From assembly GCA_902774815.1 (NCBI GenBank), contig CACYJV010000011.1, forward strand, positions 124,001 through 188,000: DNA of 64,000 nucleotides, given 5' to 3'. Every line of letters starts with the position of its first letter. Position 1 is the stretch's first letter. The notes under the pieces are model-generated. The model was not told where the DNA came from, ran no database searches, and saw only the letters and a list, made by a program, of their open reading frames with translations. This document shows positions 16,017 to 25,076 of this stretch, piece by piece. This stretch comes from an uncultured Prevotellaceae bacterium (lineage in GTDB: Bacteria > Bacteroidota > Bacteroidia > Bacteroidales > Bacteroidaceae). Both the position numbers and the translations under genes were made by a program.

Positions 16017-16903
16017 AGGATAGCTGCTTCTTTATTGGGCAGGCAATGGAGTGTGTATATAGGAGTTGTCTCAACAATTTTCGTCACGGTATTGCAGATG
16101 CGCCTGAAGATGTCTTCGTCCCACTTCATGGACGAGCACGATGGCAACAACGAGGCAAAGGCATCAATAGGGGCAAGCCGGTCAACGCTATTGGCAGGTG
16201 CGCGGTCTATGCGCGTGATGGCTCCAAGACGTGCTTTCACGTTGCGGTAGCAGGGGGTCTTTCCGCTCCATGGGCCACCATAGATATAAGGCTGTCCGTC
16301 GATGATGCGCACGATGGGATTGTCGTCGTTCATCAAGTCACATCCGGGGATATGGCGCAGCCAAAGACTGACGTGGGTACTCTTGCCGGTTCCGCTTTTT
16401 GCAGTGAAGGCATAGCCGTAGCCATTTTGGCGGACCAGTGAAGCGTGGATGAGCAGCGTGTCTTGCCGGCTTCCTGCAAAGGCAAAGATGAGCATGAGGG
16501 CGTTGTTCAGACCGAAGGAACGCATGTTATAGTTGCCGTTCAGTGCACAGCGGCACTCGGTGAAATCCTTATTGCTGAGCAGAAGTGCACATTCGGCACT
16601 CTTTATGTCTTTGATAATATATTGGTAGCCACCATCGTCGATGAGATCGACCACTGTTTCTCCATTTCCTGTGTCGAACTTCCGGATGCGTTCGCGGTGT
16701 TCTTTTGAAACAGGACGCAGCGCATCGTCAACGGTAAGGTGGAAAAACAACTCGTCTTCTGCACACGGATTGGTTGCGAAAGATACAAATGAGGGCAGCA
16801 GACGCATGTCGTTGCGCTGCACTTGTTGGCCTTCAGCATTGGCAGAGGGCAAGAAGTCGATACGAATCGTGTGTTCTGCTATATTGAAATAGTACGTGAG
16901 CAT
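15992..16903 (-). CDS. HPr kinase-like P-loop protein
   Basis: A 303-residue protein. The first 150 residues form a variable domain with a conserved NMRSFGLNNALMLIFA helix. The C-terminal half is a HprK/PEPCK-like nucleotide-binding fold. It carries the P-loop AKSGTGKST at 169-176, an acidic NDD motif at 192-194 and a second glycine motif GGPWSGK at 209-215. Such kinases accompany PqqD-like and peptidase genes in several modified-peptide systems, where some phosphorylate the peptide. It lacks the HPr-specific signature of true HprK, and Bacteroidetes usually lack a full phosphotransferase system. It is translationally coupled to the peptidase gene. Confidence 0.75.
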   Translation of the reverse strand: MLTYYFNIAEHTIRIDFLPSANAEGQQVQRNDMRLLPSFVSFATNPCAEDELFFHLTVDDALRPVSKEHRERIRKFDTGNGETVVDLIDDGGYQYIIKDIKSAECALLLSNKDFTECRCALNGNYNMRSFGLNNALMLIFAFAGSRQDTLLIHASLVRQNGYGYAFTAKSGTGKSTHVSLWLRHIPGCDLMNDDNPIVRIIDGQPYIYGGPWSGKTPCYRNVKARLGAITRIDRAPANSVDRLAPIDAFASLLPSCSSMKWDEDIFRRICNTVTKIVETTPIYTLHCLPNKEAAILCNKTISR

Positions 16904-16956
16904 GTATTTACTGAATCGTTTAGAAGTATGGGGAGAACACGGAAAGAGGGCAGAAA

Positions 16957-17544
16957 CTACGATTGTCTGCTCTGTTTCAGTTCTTTTGCACGCTGACGGG
17001 CATCCTCCATGGCCTTCTGACGTTCAATCTTCTTCTCACGGGCTTTGGTCTTGGCAGCTGTCTTGGCTTGCTTCTTGGCAGCCTTCATTTCAGCTTTTTC
17101 CTTCTTGATGGCCTCTCGCAACTGCTCTTTGGTGTAGGTTGCCTCGGGTGTATCGGGGGTGATGTGCTGGAAACTGAATGAATTCTGGTCGATGTTCTTC
17201 ATCGTCCAAGTGCCCTTACGCGTGTAGCGCTTCCTTAGTTTGAGAAACTTCTTTTCGGCATTCTTGCGCTTTTCTGCAAAGATGACAACACAAGTGGGTT
17301 GCTCAACGCCAGCCTCCTTCATGTAGTCGCGCAGTTGGAAGGAATAGTTATCGCGGCTATAGAGGAAATCGGTCTTCGTGTCTATCCATGCCGAGTCAAC
17401 TTGCTGAATGTCAGTCAAGTAAACAGTCGAGTCATTGAACGACGTGCAAAATCCGAACATGAAGATGGAGGTTGGTCTGTTAATAGCGCAAGCCCATGTC
17501 GGCATCAGAGCCAACAGCAGCAAGAGTGTTTTTATTTGATTCAT
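16957..17544 (-). CDS. Secreted protein of unknown function with basic coiled-coil tail
   Basis: A 195-residue protein with a signal peptide (cleavage near WACA). The mature N-terminal half has a compact pattern including FGFCTSFNDSTVYLTDIQ and CVVIFAEKRKNAEKKF. The last 60 residues are Lys/Ala/Glu-rich and predicted helical, ending in RAKELKQSRQS. Similar short secreted proteins occur throughout Bacteroidales, but I cannot assign a function. It sits 56 bases after the sigma factor gene and 53 bases before the kinase gene, all on the minus strand. Confidence 0.75.
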   Translation of the reverse strand: MNQIKTLLLLLALMPTWACAINRPTSIFMFGFCTSFNDSTVYLTDIQQVDSAWIDTKTDFLYSRDNYSFQLRDYMKEAGVEQPTCVVIFAEKRKNAEKKFLKLRKRYTRKGTWTMKNIDQNSFSFQHITPDTPEATYTKEQLREAIKKEKAEMKAAKKQAKTAAKTKAREKKIERQKAMEDARQRAKELKQSRQS

Positions 17545-17600
17545 TTTTGATGTTTTGATTGTCTTTACTTATGAAAAACCTTTCGTTTTGAGGTCCTCTG

Positions 17601-18464
17601 TCATTTACCGAGATAAGCCTTGAGCATCTTGCTCTTGGTGTTGCCACGAAGTCGTCGGATGGCTTTCTCGCGTATTTGGCGGACACGCTCACGCGTCAGT
17701 CCATATTTCTGTCCAATCTCGTCGAGCGTCATTTCTGGCTGGTTGATGCCGTAGAAAGCCTCAATAACGTTACGCTCGCGCTCGTTCAGTTGCTTAAGTG
17801 CAACGCTAATCTCGTTGCGAAGCGACTCCATCAGCAATTCGTTATCCGTATCTGGGACATCGCTATTGGGCAACACGTCGAGTAGGCTTGCCTCTTCACC
17901 GTCAGCGAAAGGAGCATCGACCGAGACGTGACGCGTATTAGCCTTCATGGCGTCGGCAATCTTGTCTTCAGGAATATCAACAGTCTCGGCAATCTCATTT
18001 ACACTGGGGCGACGTTCGTTTTCCTGTTCGAATTTGTTGAGGGCCTTCGTGATCTTATTGACCGAACCCACTTGGTTGAGGGGGAGTCTGACGATACGGC
18101 TCTGTTCAGCAATAGCCTGCAGAATGCTCTGCCGGATCCACCATACAGCATAGGAGATGAACTTGAAACCACGTGTCTCGTCGAACTTCTCAGCCGCCTT
18201 GATCAGTCCTAAGTTACCTTCGTTAATGAGGTCGCTCAGGCTCAGGCCTTGGTTTTGGTATTGCTTGGCCACAGACACCACAAAACGCAGGTTCGCCTTG
18301 GTTAGTTTCTCCAAAGCTTGGCGGTCGCCTTTGCGGATGCGCTGGGCAAGTTCCACTTCTTCGTCAACGGTGAGTAGTCCTTCATGGCCTATTTCCTGAA
18401 GATATTTCTCCAGTGAAGCATCTTCTCTGTTGGTGATTGATTTGTTGATTTTCAGTTGCCTCAT
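17601..18464 (-). CDS. rpoD: Primary RNA polymerase sigma factor (RpoD/SigA)
   Basis: A 287-residue sigma-70 factor. The start is ATG 18464 ([14 protein letters not shown]); an upstream frame to 18491 adds nine residues only. It lacks a long region 1.1, as is normal for the Bacteroidetes housekeeping sigma. Region 1.2 ([10 protein letters not shown]), region 2 with [19 protein letters not shown] and [12 protein letters not shown], region 3, and region 4 with the helix-turn-helix [13 protein letters not shown] are all intact. This factor recognises the TTTG / TAnnTTTG promoters seen throughout the window, including its own. Confidence 0.95.
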   Translation of the reverse strand: MRQLKINKSITNREDASLEKYLQEIGHEGLLTVDEEVELAQRIRKGDRQALEKLTKANLRFVVSVAKQYQNQGLSLSDLINEGNLGLIKAAEKFDETRGFKFISYAVWWIRQSILQAIAEQSRIVRLPLNQVGSVNKITKALNKFEQENERRPSVNEIAETVDIPEDKIADAMKANTRHVSVDAPFADGEEASLLDVLPNSDVPDTDNELLMESLRNEISVALKQLNERERNVIEAFYGINQPEMTLDEIGQKYGLTRERVRQIREKAIRRLRGNTKSKMLKAYLGK

Positions 18465-18488
18465 GTGACTTCGTTTGGTGTTTAGCTG

Positions 18489-18520
18489 CAAAAATAATTC
18501 TTTTCCTTGAGAAATACAAA
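18489..18520 (-). promoter_or_regulatory. Promoter of the primary sigma factor gene
   Basis: On the minus strand TTTG (18517-18520), a 20-base spacer and TATTTTTG (18489-18496), 24 bases before the ATG. Confidence 0.65.
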
Positions 18521-18573
18521 GAAATTGCCAATTATTTTTTCTTTACAGCTTATTTGTTTTGTTTTTGTGTATG

Positions 18574-18641
18574 AAAAAAGAGTGTCGGGAGTTGGTGGAA
18601 GCCTTTCTGTGTTGAAAAGTGTCTTCCCCAATACCCGACAC
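18574..18641 (-). terminator. Terminator after htrA
   Basis: On the minus strand a long stem with outer arms GTGTCGGG / CCCGACAC (plus-strand 18634-18641 and 18582-18589) and further pairing inward (TTGG/CCAA, GGAAG/CTTCC), followed by TCTTTTTT. Confidence 0.8.
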
Positions 18642-18697
18642 CCATTGTCAAGCTATGTCGTATGCTTGTGTTGGCATAATGTCACAAGTGCTAATTC

Positions 18698-20143
18698 CTA
18701 CTCGCTCAGGTCAATTACGAAGTAGGCTTTCTTACCTGTTGGATAGACACCGCGGATGATGAGCACAGGCTCCTTGCTCATAGAGGCATCCTTAACGGCC
18801 TGCTGCAGGTCTTCGACCGACTGCATGTTTTCATCGTTCACCTTTTGGATTATAAAGCCCTTGGTGATGCCTGCATCCTTTATCTTACCATTGTTTACCT
18901 TGATGACTTCCAGACCGAAGTTGATGTTGAGCTGTTCCTTCTGCTGGTTGGTCACGGGGCGAACATCGGCACCAAGCACGTCCATGTCGGCCTGCTTCAC
19001 TACCTTCGTATTGCCCTGTGCATTCTTCAGGGTTGCAGTCTTCGTGACGCTCTTCTTGTTGTGCAGGAAGGTCAGGCTGATCTTGTCGCCCGGGCGCTTG
19101 TTGAACATTACTTCTTGCAGTTCCGACATCTTTGTGACCTTCTTGCCATCGATATGGGTAATCACGTCGCCCTTCTCAAGACCGATGTCAGCACCTGCGC
19201 CGTCGGCTTCCACTTCTGAAACGTAGACACCTTCGTTGGTGCCAAGGTCAACTTCATTGTCTTTCTCCTTCTGCTCGTTGATGTAGTTGAGGACGTCGCC
19301 ACCCTTGATGCCGAGCAGGGCACGCTGAACGGTACCATATTGTTTGATGTCGGCAACCACCTTGTTCATCAAAGTGGTAGGAATAGCAAAGCCATAGCCG
19401 ATGTTAGAGCCGGTAGGCGATACCAGCATGTCGTTGATGCCTACGAGTTCGCCACGTGCATTCACCAGAGCGCCACCCGAGTTGCCTTGGTTGATGGCAG
19501 CATCGGTCTGGATAAACGACTCCACACCATTGGCACCGATCGAACGTGCCTTGGCCGAGACGATACCGGCTGTCACTGTGTTGTTCAGTCCGAGCGGGTT
19601 ACCAACGGCCAGTACCCATTCGCCAACTTTCAGGTCGTCGCTGTTGGCAATGGCAATAGTCGGGAGGTTCTTGCCGTCGACCTTGATCAGAGCGAGGTCG
19701 GTAGTCTTATCTGTACCCACGATACGGGCTGAGAATTCGCGGTTGTCGTTCAGGGTGACAGTCAGTTCGTCGGCACCTTCCACCATATGGTTGTTGGTGA
19801 CAATATAGCCATCAGGCGAAATGATGACGCCAGAACCTGTGGCAGTCTTCTTTGGAGTCTGGACCTGACGCTCACGAGGACCGCCGAAAAATCCGAACGG
19901 GTCGCTGAAGAAGTCGTCGAAGGGATTGCTCTGCATACGTACGGTTTGCGTCTTCGAGTTCTGCACATATTTAATATGTACTACGGCCGGGACTGCCTTT
20001 TCGGCAGCATAGGTCAAGTCGACGGGTTGTCCTGCTACTGTCACAGCATCGCTGGCTGCGTTTACTTTCATAAAGGTTCCTGCTGAAATACCAAGTGCTA
20101 CCAGGCACATGGTTCCGAACAAATACTTCTGATACTTTTTCAT
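18698..20143 (-). CDS. Periplasmic serine protease HtrA/DegP family (Do)
   Basis: A 481-residue periplasmic protease-chaperone. The N-terminal membrane or signal segment (residues 9-30) is followed by a trypsin-like domain. Its catalytic triad is readable as His119 (TNNHMVEG), Asp149 (KTTDLALIK) and Ser222 (QGNSGGALV). Two PDZ domains follow, at about 265-365 and 380-475. A Phe/Asp-rich loop (PFDDFFSDPFGFFGG) precedes the protease core, as in other Bacteroidetes members. It degrades or refolds damaged envelope proteins. The gene has its own promoter, a long leader of about 120 bases and a terminator. Confidence 0.93.
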   Translation of the reverse strand: MKKYQKYLFGTMCLVALGISAGTFMKVNAASDAVTVAGQPVDLTYAAEKAVPAVVHIKYVQNSKTQTVRMQSNPFDDFFSDPFGFFGGPRERQVQTPKKTATGSGVIISPDGYIVTNNHMVEGADELTVTLNDNREFSARIVGTDKTTDLALIKVDGKNLPTIAIANSDDLKVGEWVLAVGNPLGLNNTVTAGIVSAKARSIGANGVESFIQTDAAINQGNSGGALVNARGELVGINDMLVSPTGSNIGYGFAIPTTLMNKVVADIKQYGTVQRALLGIKGGDVLNYINEQKEKDNEVDLGTNEGVYVSEVEADGAGADIGLEKGDVITHIDGKKVTKMSELQEVMFNKRPGDKISLTFLHNKKSVTKTATLKNAQGNTKVVKQADMDVLGADVRPVTNQQKEQLNINFGLEVIKVNNGKIKDAGITKGFIIQKVNDENMQSVEDLQQAVKDASMSKEPVLIIRGVYPTGKKAYFVIDLSE

Positions 20144-20265
20144 ATCTGCTAATTGTTGTTTAATTGTTTGAACTTTCTTTTTGTGCCACTTTGGGAAGTG
20201 GAGTTTTGTTGTTTTTGTTATTGCTTGTGACGCCCGATGGCGGGCATGGTTTATTTTTCAGAGTG

Positions 20266-20273
20266 CAAATTTA
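20266..20273 (-). promoter_or_regulatory. -7 element TAAATTTG for htrA
   Basis: TAAATTTG on the minus strand, 122 bases before the ATG. The leader contains small hairpins such as GCCCG-ATG-GCGGGC that could be regulatory. Confidence 0.5.
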
Positions 20274-20548
20274 GGCGCAAAAAATGTTAAACTGCCATTT
20301 TGTCGGTCATCTTTATTCCAATTTAACACTCTGATTTGTCTTATTAACGGCTCTTAAACACCTGCGGTTCAGTTTTTACATTACTTAAAAGTCGCTCCGG
20401 CCTTCCTGATAGGCATTGTAAACCTTCAGTAAGAATAAACTCCGGACAAAGTCAACCAAAATCACAAGTAAGACTAAAAGTAGTCAACCAAAATCGGAAG
20501 ACTACACAGCCAAAATCGACAGACTACGCCGTGGTTTCTGCAGCCTGC
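20274..20548. other. Intergenic stretch without a gene; short direct repeats
   Basis: No coding frame is convincing. A 14-base direct repeat AGTCAACCAAAATC occurs at 20450-20463 and 20482-20495, followed by a related GCCAAAATCGACAGACTAC, giving a loose period of about 30 bases. The rest is unstructured. Confidence 0.5.
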
Positions 20549-20700
20549 CGTTACCAGTTTCGCTACCACTATGTGGTAATGCCGTTACCAGTACATGGTA
20601 GTCGCTCTACCAGTACAAGGTAGTGGCTCTACCAGTATAAGGTAGTCACGCTACCGATGTGGGGTAGTCACGCTACCCACGACTGGTAGTCGCTAACCCC
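20549..20700. repeat. 22-bp tandem array of TACC-N8-GGTA palindromes (cluster F)
   Basis: Five regular units of 22 bases follow one another from about 20587, each of the form TACC, eight variable bases, GGTAGT, six more bases. Two looser units precede them. The palindromic half-sites TACC and GGTA are constant while the centres vary. It lies downstream of the dcu operon, just beyond its terminator. Confidence 0.7.
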
Positions 20701-20734
20701 GACATCGATAGCGTCAGAGGGTAACGGCAAGGTC

Positions 20735-20773
20735 AAAAAAAAGCATAGCCCCGAGGATGCAGGGCTATGCTTT
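20735..20773 (-). terminator. Terminator after the dcu operon
   Basis: Perfect 12-bp stem AAAGCATAGCCC / GGGCTATGCTTT (20740-20751 and 20762-20773). On the minus strand it runs into eight or more T. Confidence 0.9.
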
Positions 20774-20793
20774 CATGAAACGACGGTGTGTGA

Positions 20794-22251
20794 TTAGAAC
20801 AAACCGACGTTATGCAACAGGAGTGACAGCGCATAGGCAACCAGCGTACTGGCCACGACACTGATCAGGCCGGGAATCATGAACGAGTGGTTGAGCACGT
20901 ACTTGCCAATCTTTGTCGTACCGCTTCGGTCCATGTTTACCGTTGCTATATCGGTGGGATAGTTCGGGATGAAGAAGTAGCCATAGGCGCAAGGCAGCAC
21001 GCCGAGCAGCACCCATCCGGGGATGCCCAACGCATAGGCAACCGGCAGCAGCGACACGACGACGGCTCCCTGCGAGTTGATGAGCACGGAGAAGATGAAG
21101 AACATGATGGCTACCGTCCAGCTATACTTCGACACCATGTCGCCAAGCAGGGCCTGAATGTCGGCAATATGCGCATTGAAGAAGGTGTTGGAGAGCCATG
21201 CGATGCCGTAGATGGCCACCACGGCCACCATGCCGCTTTGCCATACGTTGTCGGCAACGGCATTCTTCGGCTTCGCTCCACAGCAGATGATCATGAGTGC
21301 GGCTGCCGAGATAAGGATGATCTGAATGACGAGATACATTTTGATGGTGACGGGAGCCTTCTCCGTCACGCCTGCCATGACGATGCCAGCCTGTGCCAGT
21401 TTGTCGGGTGAGACGGTCTTACCTGTCGGCAGAAGCACGTCCTTCGCACCATCGACGGCCACGACAGTCTCGTAAGCGGGCAGTATCTGCTGTGCAAATG
21501 CAAGCACCACGATGATGGCAATGGCAGCGAGGAAGATGCAGACGGCATACTTCGACTTCTTGTCAATTTTCTTGTCGAGCACGGTCTGCGTGTTGCCATA
21601 GATGTACTCACGCTGAACGGGGTCGCCGATGCGAGCCAGGAACTCGGGGTCTTTGTCAAGGTCGAGTCCGCGGCGGCTGCTCCAAACTGCGGCAATCATC
21701 ACGCCGATGAAGCACGAGGGGATGGTGACGGCCACAATCTGCGGGATTGAAATGTGGAACCCGTTAAGGGCTGAAATGGTGGAGAATGCCACCACGGCAG
21801 CAGAGATGGGCGAGCAAATGATGGCAATCATCGATGCCACACTGGCTACGGCACAGGGACGTTCGGGGCGTATGCCTTTCTTGATGGCCACGTCGGTGAT
21901 GATTGGCATGAGCGTGTACATCACGTGACCCGTTCCGACCAGAATGGTCAACACGAACGTTGACAGCGGAGCCAGGTAGGTGATGTGCTGCGGATGCTTG
22001 CGCAGCATGCGCTCGGCAATCTGAATCATCCAGTCCATGCCACCCGAAGCCTGCAAAATACCGGCACAGGTCACGGCTGCCACGATGATGTAGATGACGT
22101 CGGTCGGAGGCGTACCGGGCTGAAGTCCATGGTCGAAGACGAGAATGGCCAGGCCGAGGCCGGCAATTGCTCCCAGCGCCAGGCTTCCGTAGCGGGAACC
22201 TAAGTAGAGCGCCAGCAGCACGATCAATAGTTCTATGATAGTAATCAGCAT
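20794..22251 (-). CDS. Anaerobic C4-dicarboxylate transporter (DcuA/DcuB family), copy 2
   Basis: A 485-residue inner-membrane carrier with 10-12 hydrophobic segments and the Dcu motifs GTGHVMYTLMPII, ERPCAVASVASM and PNYPTDIATVNMDRSGTTKIGKYV. Dcu carriers exchange fumarate, malate or aspartate for succinate during anaerobic growth. It is closely similar along its whole length to the copy 23 bases upstream, a tandem duplication in one operon. Compared with copy 1 it has an extra stretch with KTVSPDKLAQAGIVMAG in the central loop. A strong terminator follows. Confidence 0.9.
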   Translation of the reverse strand: MLITIIELLIVLLALYLGSRYGSLALGAIAGLGLAILVFDHGLQPGTPPTDVIYIIVAAVTCAGILQASGGMDWMIQIAERMLRKHPQHITYLAPLSTFVLTILVGTGHVMYTLMPIITDVAIKKGIRPERPCAVASVASMIAIICSPISAAVVAFSTISALNGFHISIPQIVAVTIPSCFIGVMIAAVWSSRRGLDLDKDPEFLARIGDPVQREYIYGNTQTVLDKKIDKKSKYAVCIFLAAIAIIVVLAFAQQILPAYETVVAVDGAKDVLLPTGKTVSPDKLAQAGIVMAGVTEKAPVTIKMYLVIQIILISAAALMIICCGAKPKNAVADNVWQSGMVAVVAIYGIAWLSNTFFNAHIADIQALLGDMVSKYSWTVAIMFFIFSVLINSQGAVVVSLLPVAYALGIPGWVLLGVLPCAYGYFFIPNYPTDIATVNMDRSGTTKIGKYVLNHSFMIPGLISVVASTLVAYALSLLLHNVGLF

Positions 22252-22274
22252 AATAATCTGTGTGTTTGGTTAGG

Positions 22275-23720
22275 TTAGAAAATGAGCATCGAAAGTCCGT
22301 AGGCGACAAGCGTGGCCGTGACAACATGGATAAGGCCAGGCATCATGAACGAGTGGTTCAGTAGGTACTTACCGATGACGGTGGTGCCGGAGCGGTCGAA
22401 GTTCACCGTAGCAATGTCGCTGGGATAGTTCGGGATGAAGAAGTAGCCATACACAGAGGGGAGCACACCCAGCAGCACAGGGCCGGGAATGCCGAGCGAA
22501 TAGGCCAGTGGCAGCATGGAGACGACCACAGCGCCTTGCGAGTTGATGAGCACCGACACAAGGAAGAACACCAGGGCGATGGACCAGTTGTACTTGGCAA
22601 CGATGTCGCCCAGCATGGTCTGCATCTCGTTGGTGTAGTTCGAGAAGTAGGTGTCGGCAAGCCAGGCAATGCCGAAGATGGCTACCACGGCCACCATGCC
22701 ACTCTGCCAGACGGCACCGTGGACGGCTTTCGTGGGCGATGCCTTGCAGAACAGAATCATAATGGCAGCTGCTGAAACCATGACAATCTGAATGACAACG
22801 TTCATCTTCAACTGAACGGTACTGGCTTCAGTGATGCCCGGAATCAAGACTTTCGCCTTGGCAAGTGCAGCCGCTGTGGCCACTGTTCCGTCGCTGAAGG
22901 TGAAGTCAGGGGCATCCTTCACAGCCTTGATAGTGGAGTAGGAGGGCAGTATGTCCTGGAAAATGGCAAAGAGCACGATGACGACCAATGCGCCGAGGAA
23001 CACGTAGACGGCATTCTTGGCCGACTGAGGAATCTTCTTGTCGAGTGTTGTGGCCGAACTGCCATAGATATACTCACGCTGGACAGGGTCTTTCAGCTTG
23101 GCCTGGAACTCTGGGTCTTTATCGAGGTCGAGTCCGCGGTGATAGCTGGCTGCTGCTGCCGCCATGAGTCCGCATATACAGGCAGGGAAGCTGATCATGA
23201 GAACCTGCGGTATCGATACATCGAAGCCGTTGGCATTCGAGATGGTTACGAATGCTACGACGGCTGCAGCGATGGGCGAACAGGTGATACCCACCTGCGA
23301 AGCAATACTTGCCACACCGCATGGACGCTCGGGACGGATGCCTTGCTTCAGCGAGATGTCGCAGATGATAGGCATCAGCGTGTAGACCACGTGGCCTGTA
23401 CCAACTAATACCGTCAGCAGGAAGGTGCTGAGAGGTGCCAGAAAGGTGATGCGGTCGGGGTGTTTGCGCAACGTCTTTTCAGCAATCTGGATGAGCCAAT
23501 CCATGCCGCCTGATGCCTGCATGATACCGGCACAGGTCACGGCTGCAATAATGATGTAGATAACGTCAGTGGGAGGCGAGCCAGGCTTCATGCCGAAACC
23601 GAACACCAACAATGCCAAACCGATTCCCGATATGGCACCAAGAGCCAAACTGCCATAGCGTGATCCTACCCAAAGGGCAAGCAAGACAATGAGCAGCTGG
23701 ATTACCATTAAGACTGTCAT
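22275..23720 (-). CDS. Anaerobic C4-dicarboxylate transporter (DcuA/DcuB family), copy 1
   Basis: A 481-residue paralogue of the following gene. It shares the same segments (GTGHVVYTLMPII, ERPCGVASIASQ, PNYPSDIATVNFDRSGTTVIGKYL) and membrane topology. It is the first gene of the two-gene operon and carries its promoter. Two adjacent carriers may differ in exchange direction or affinity; the sequence alone does not tell which is DcuA-like or DcuB-like. No aspartase or fumarase gene is adjacent. Confidence 0.9.
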   Translation of the reverse strand: MTVLMVIQLLIVLLALWVGSRYGSLALGAISGIGLALLVFGFGMKPGSPPTDVIYIIIAAVTCAGIMQASGGMDWLIQIAEKTLRKHPDRITFLAPLSTFLLTVLVGTGHVVYTLMPIICDISLKQGIRPERPCGVASIASQVGITCSPIAAAVVAFVTISNANGFDVSIPQVLMISFPACICGLMAAAAASYHRGLDLDKDPEFQAKLKDPVQREYIYGSSATTLDKKIPQSAKNAVYVFLGALVVIVLFAIFQDILPSYSTIKAVKDAPDFTFSDGTVATAAALAKAKVLIPGITEASTVQLKMNVVIQIVMVSAAAIMILFCKASPTKAVHGAVWQSGMVAVVAIFGIAWLADTYFSNYTNEMQTMLGDIVAKYNWSIALVFFLVSVLINSQGAVVVSMLPLAYSLGIPGPVLLGVLPSVYGYFFIPNYPSDIATVNFDRSGTTVIGKYLLNHSFMMPGLIHVVTATLVAYGLSMLIF

Positions 23721-23783
23721 AATGTAGATGTTTTTAAGTTATTTAGGTTATTACTATGTGCTAATAATATCAAAAAGTTTATG

Positions 23784-23815
23784 CAAAAGTAACTCTTTTT
23801 ATTCAAAATTGCAAA
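23784..23815 (-). promoter_or_regulatory. Promoter of the dcu operon
   Basis: On the minus strand TTTG (23812-23815), a 20-base spacer and TACTTTTG (23784-23791), 63 bases before the ATG. It is divergent from the mltF-like promoter a few bases away. Confidence 0.65.
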
Positions 23816-23823
23816 TAAAGTAG

Positions 23824-23831
23824 TAATTTTG
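23824..23831 (+). promoter_or_regulatory. -7 element TAATTTTG for the mltF-like gene
   Basis: TAATTTTG matches TAnnTTTG, 30 bases upstream of the ATG at 23862. Confidence 0.6.
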
Positions 23832-23861
23832 TGCCCTAAATAAGTAAAAATCTTTGTTTGA

Positions 23862-25061
23862 ATGGTCAAAAAAATAGCGACTCGCACGTTTCTTAAGTCT
23901 GTATTGTTTCTGCAGATTGCGTTGCTGGTGGTGTCTTGTGGGCAAAAGTCACGCAACGAACTTACGCCCTGGGGCACGCCGGTCGAAGAAACGGATGATA
24001 CGCTATCAACGGAATTTACGCTCACAGACATCCAGACAAACGGCGAACTGATTATGCTCACCTTGACCGGTCCAGAAACCTACTACGACTATCATGGCCG
24101 TGGAGTGGGGCTTCAGTACATGTTGTGCGAGAAGTTTGCGCAGAAGATGGGTGTTTCCTTGCGCGTGGAAGTGTGTAAGGACACTTCAGAAATGGTGCGT
24201 CGGCTGCAGTCGGGCGATGGCGACATCATTGCATTTCCCTTGCCTTCAACATTCGATAGCCTGCGCTATTGTGGTTATAACAGCGGCGACTCGTTGGAAT
24301 ATAGGTGGGCTGTAAGTGCTGGAAACACAGCACTTGCCGATACGCTCGACCGCTGGTTCCGCCCCGAATACATAGCTGAGGCGAAGCAGCAGGAGTCGTT
24401 CATGCTCTCAACCCGTAGCATTACACGTCGGGTATATTCGCCTATGATCAGCCGTTCGGGTGGTATCATTTCCCATTATGATGGCTTGTTCCAGAAGTAT
24501 GCACCCGTGGCACGCTGGGATTGGCGCCTTCTGGCTGCACAATGCTATCAGGAGTCGACCTTCGACCCTCGTGCCCATTCGTGGGCAGGGGCATGTGGAC
24601 TGATGCAAATTATGCCCTCTACTGCTGCCCACCTTGGACTTCCGCTGTCTCAGATCTATGAACCAGAGCCCAATATTTCGGCAGCTGCGCGCTATATAGC
24701 TCAGCTGACAGCCCACTTCAGCGACGTTCCCAACGGTATGGAGCGTTGCTATTTCGTGCTGGCTGCCTACAACGGCGGTTCACGCCACATACGCGATGCC
24801 ATGGCATTGGCACAAAAAAACGGCCGCAACAAATATCGTTGGGCCGATGTTTCTGAGTTTGTGTTAAAGTTGAGCACGCCACAATACTATAATGATCCCG
24901 TCGTGAGGTATGGCTATATGCGTGGTTCCGAAACCGTGGGTTACGTATCGCGCATCCGCGACCGTTGGGCTCAGTATCGTGGCTTTGCCCGTCCTGGTAC
25001 TACGTCGGTGGTTACCGGCACTCCCCATCCTGCCAAGCGCAAAAACAAGTACAAGATTTAG
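23862..25061 (+). CDS. MltF-like lytic transglycosylase lipoprotein
   Basis: A 399-residue lipoprotein with lipobox VVSC at Cys26. The central part (about residues 60-170) resembles a periplasmic solute-binding domain (LQYMLCEKFAQKMGVSLRV, VRRLQSGDGDIIAFP). The C-terminal SLT domain contains the catalytic Glu231 in CYQESTFDP, then GLMQIMPSTA and LAAYNGGSRHI. This is the MltF layout: membrane-bound cleavage of peptidoglycan glycan strands, with a regulatory binding domain. It ends 15 bases from the convergent unknown gene. Confidence 0.9.
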   Translation: MVKKIATRTFLKSVLFLQIALLVVSCGQKSRNELTPWGTPVEETDDTLSTEFTLTDIQTNGELIMLTLTGPETYYDYHGRGVGLQYMLCEKFAQKMGVSLRVEVCKDTSEMVRRLQSGDGDIIAFPLPSTFDSLRYCGYNSGDSLEYRWAVSAGNTALADTLDRWFRPEYIAEAKQQESFMLSTRSITRRVYSPMISRSGGIISHYDGLFQKYAPVARWDWRLLAAQCYQESTFDPRAHSWAGACGLMQIMPSTAAHLGLPLSQIYEPEPNISAAARYIAQLTAHFSDVPNGMERCYFVLAAYNGGSRHIRDAMALAQKNGRNKYRWADVSEFVLKLSTPQYYNDPVVRYGYMRGSETVGYVSRIRDRWAQYRGFARPGTTSVVTGTPHPAKRKNKYKI

Positions 25062-25076
25062 GGAGCATCGCTCCGT

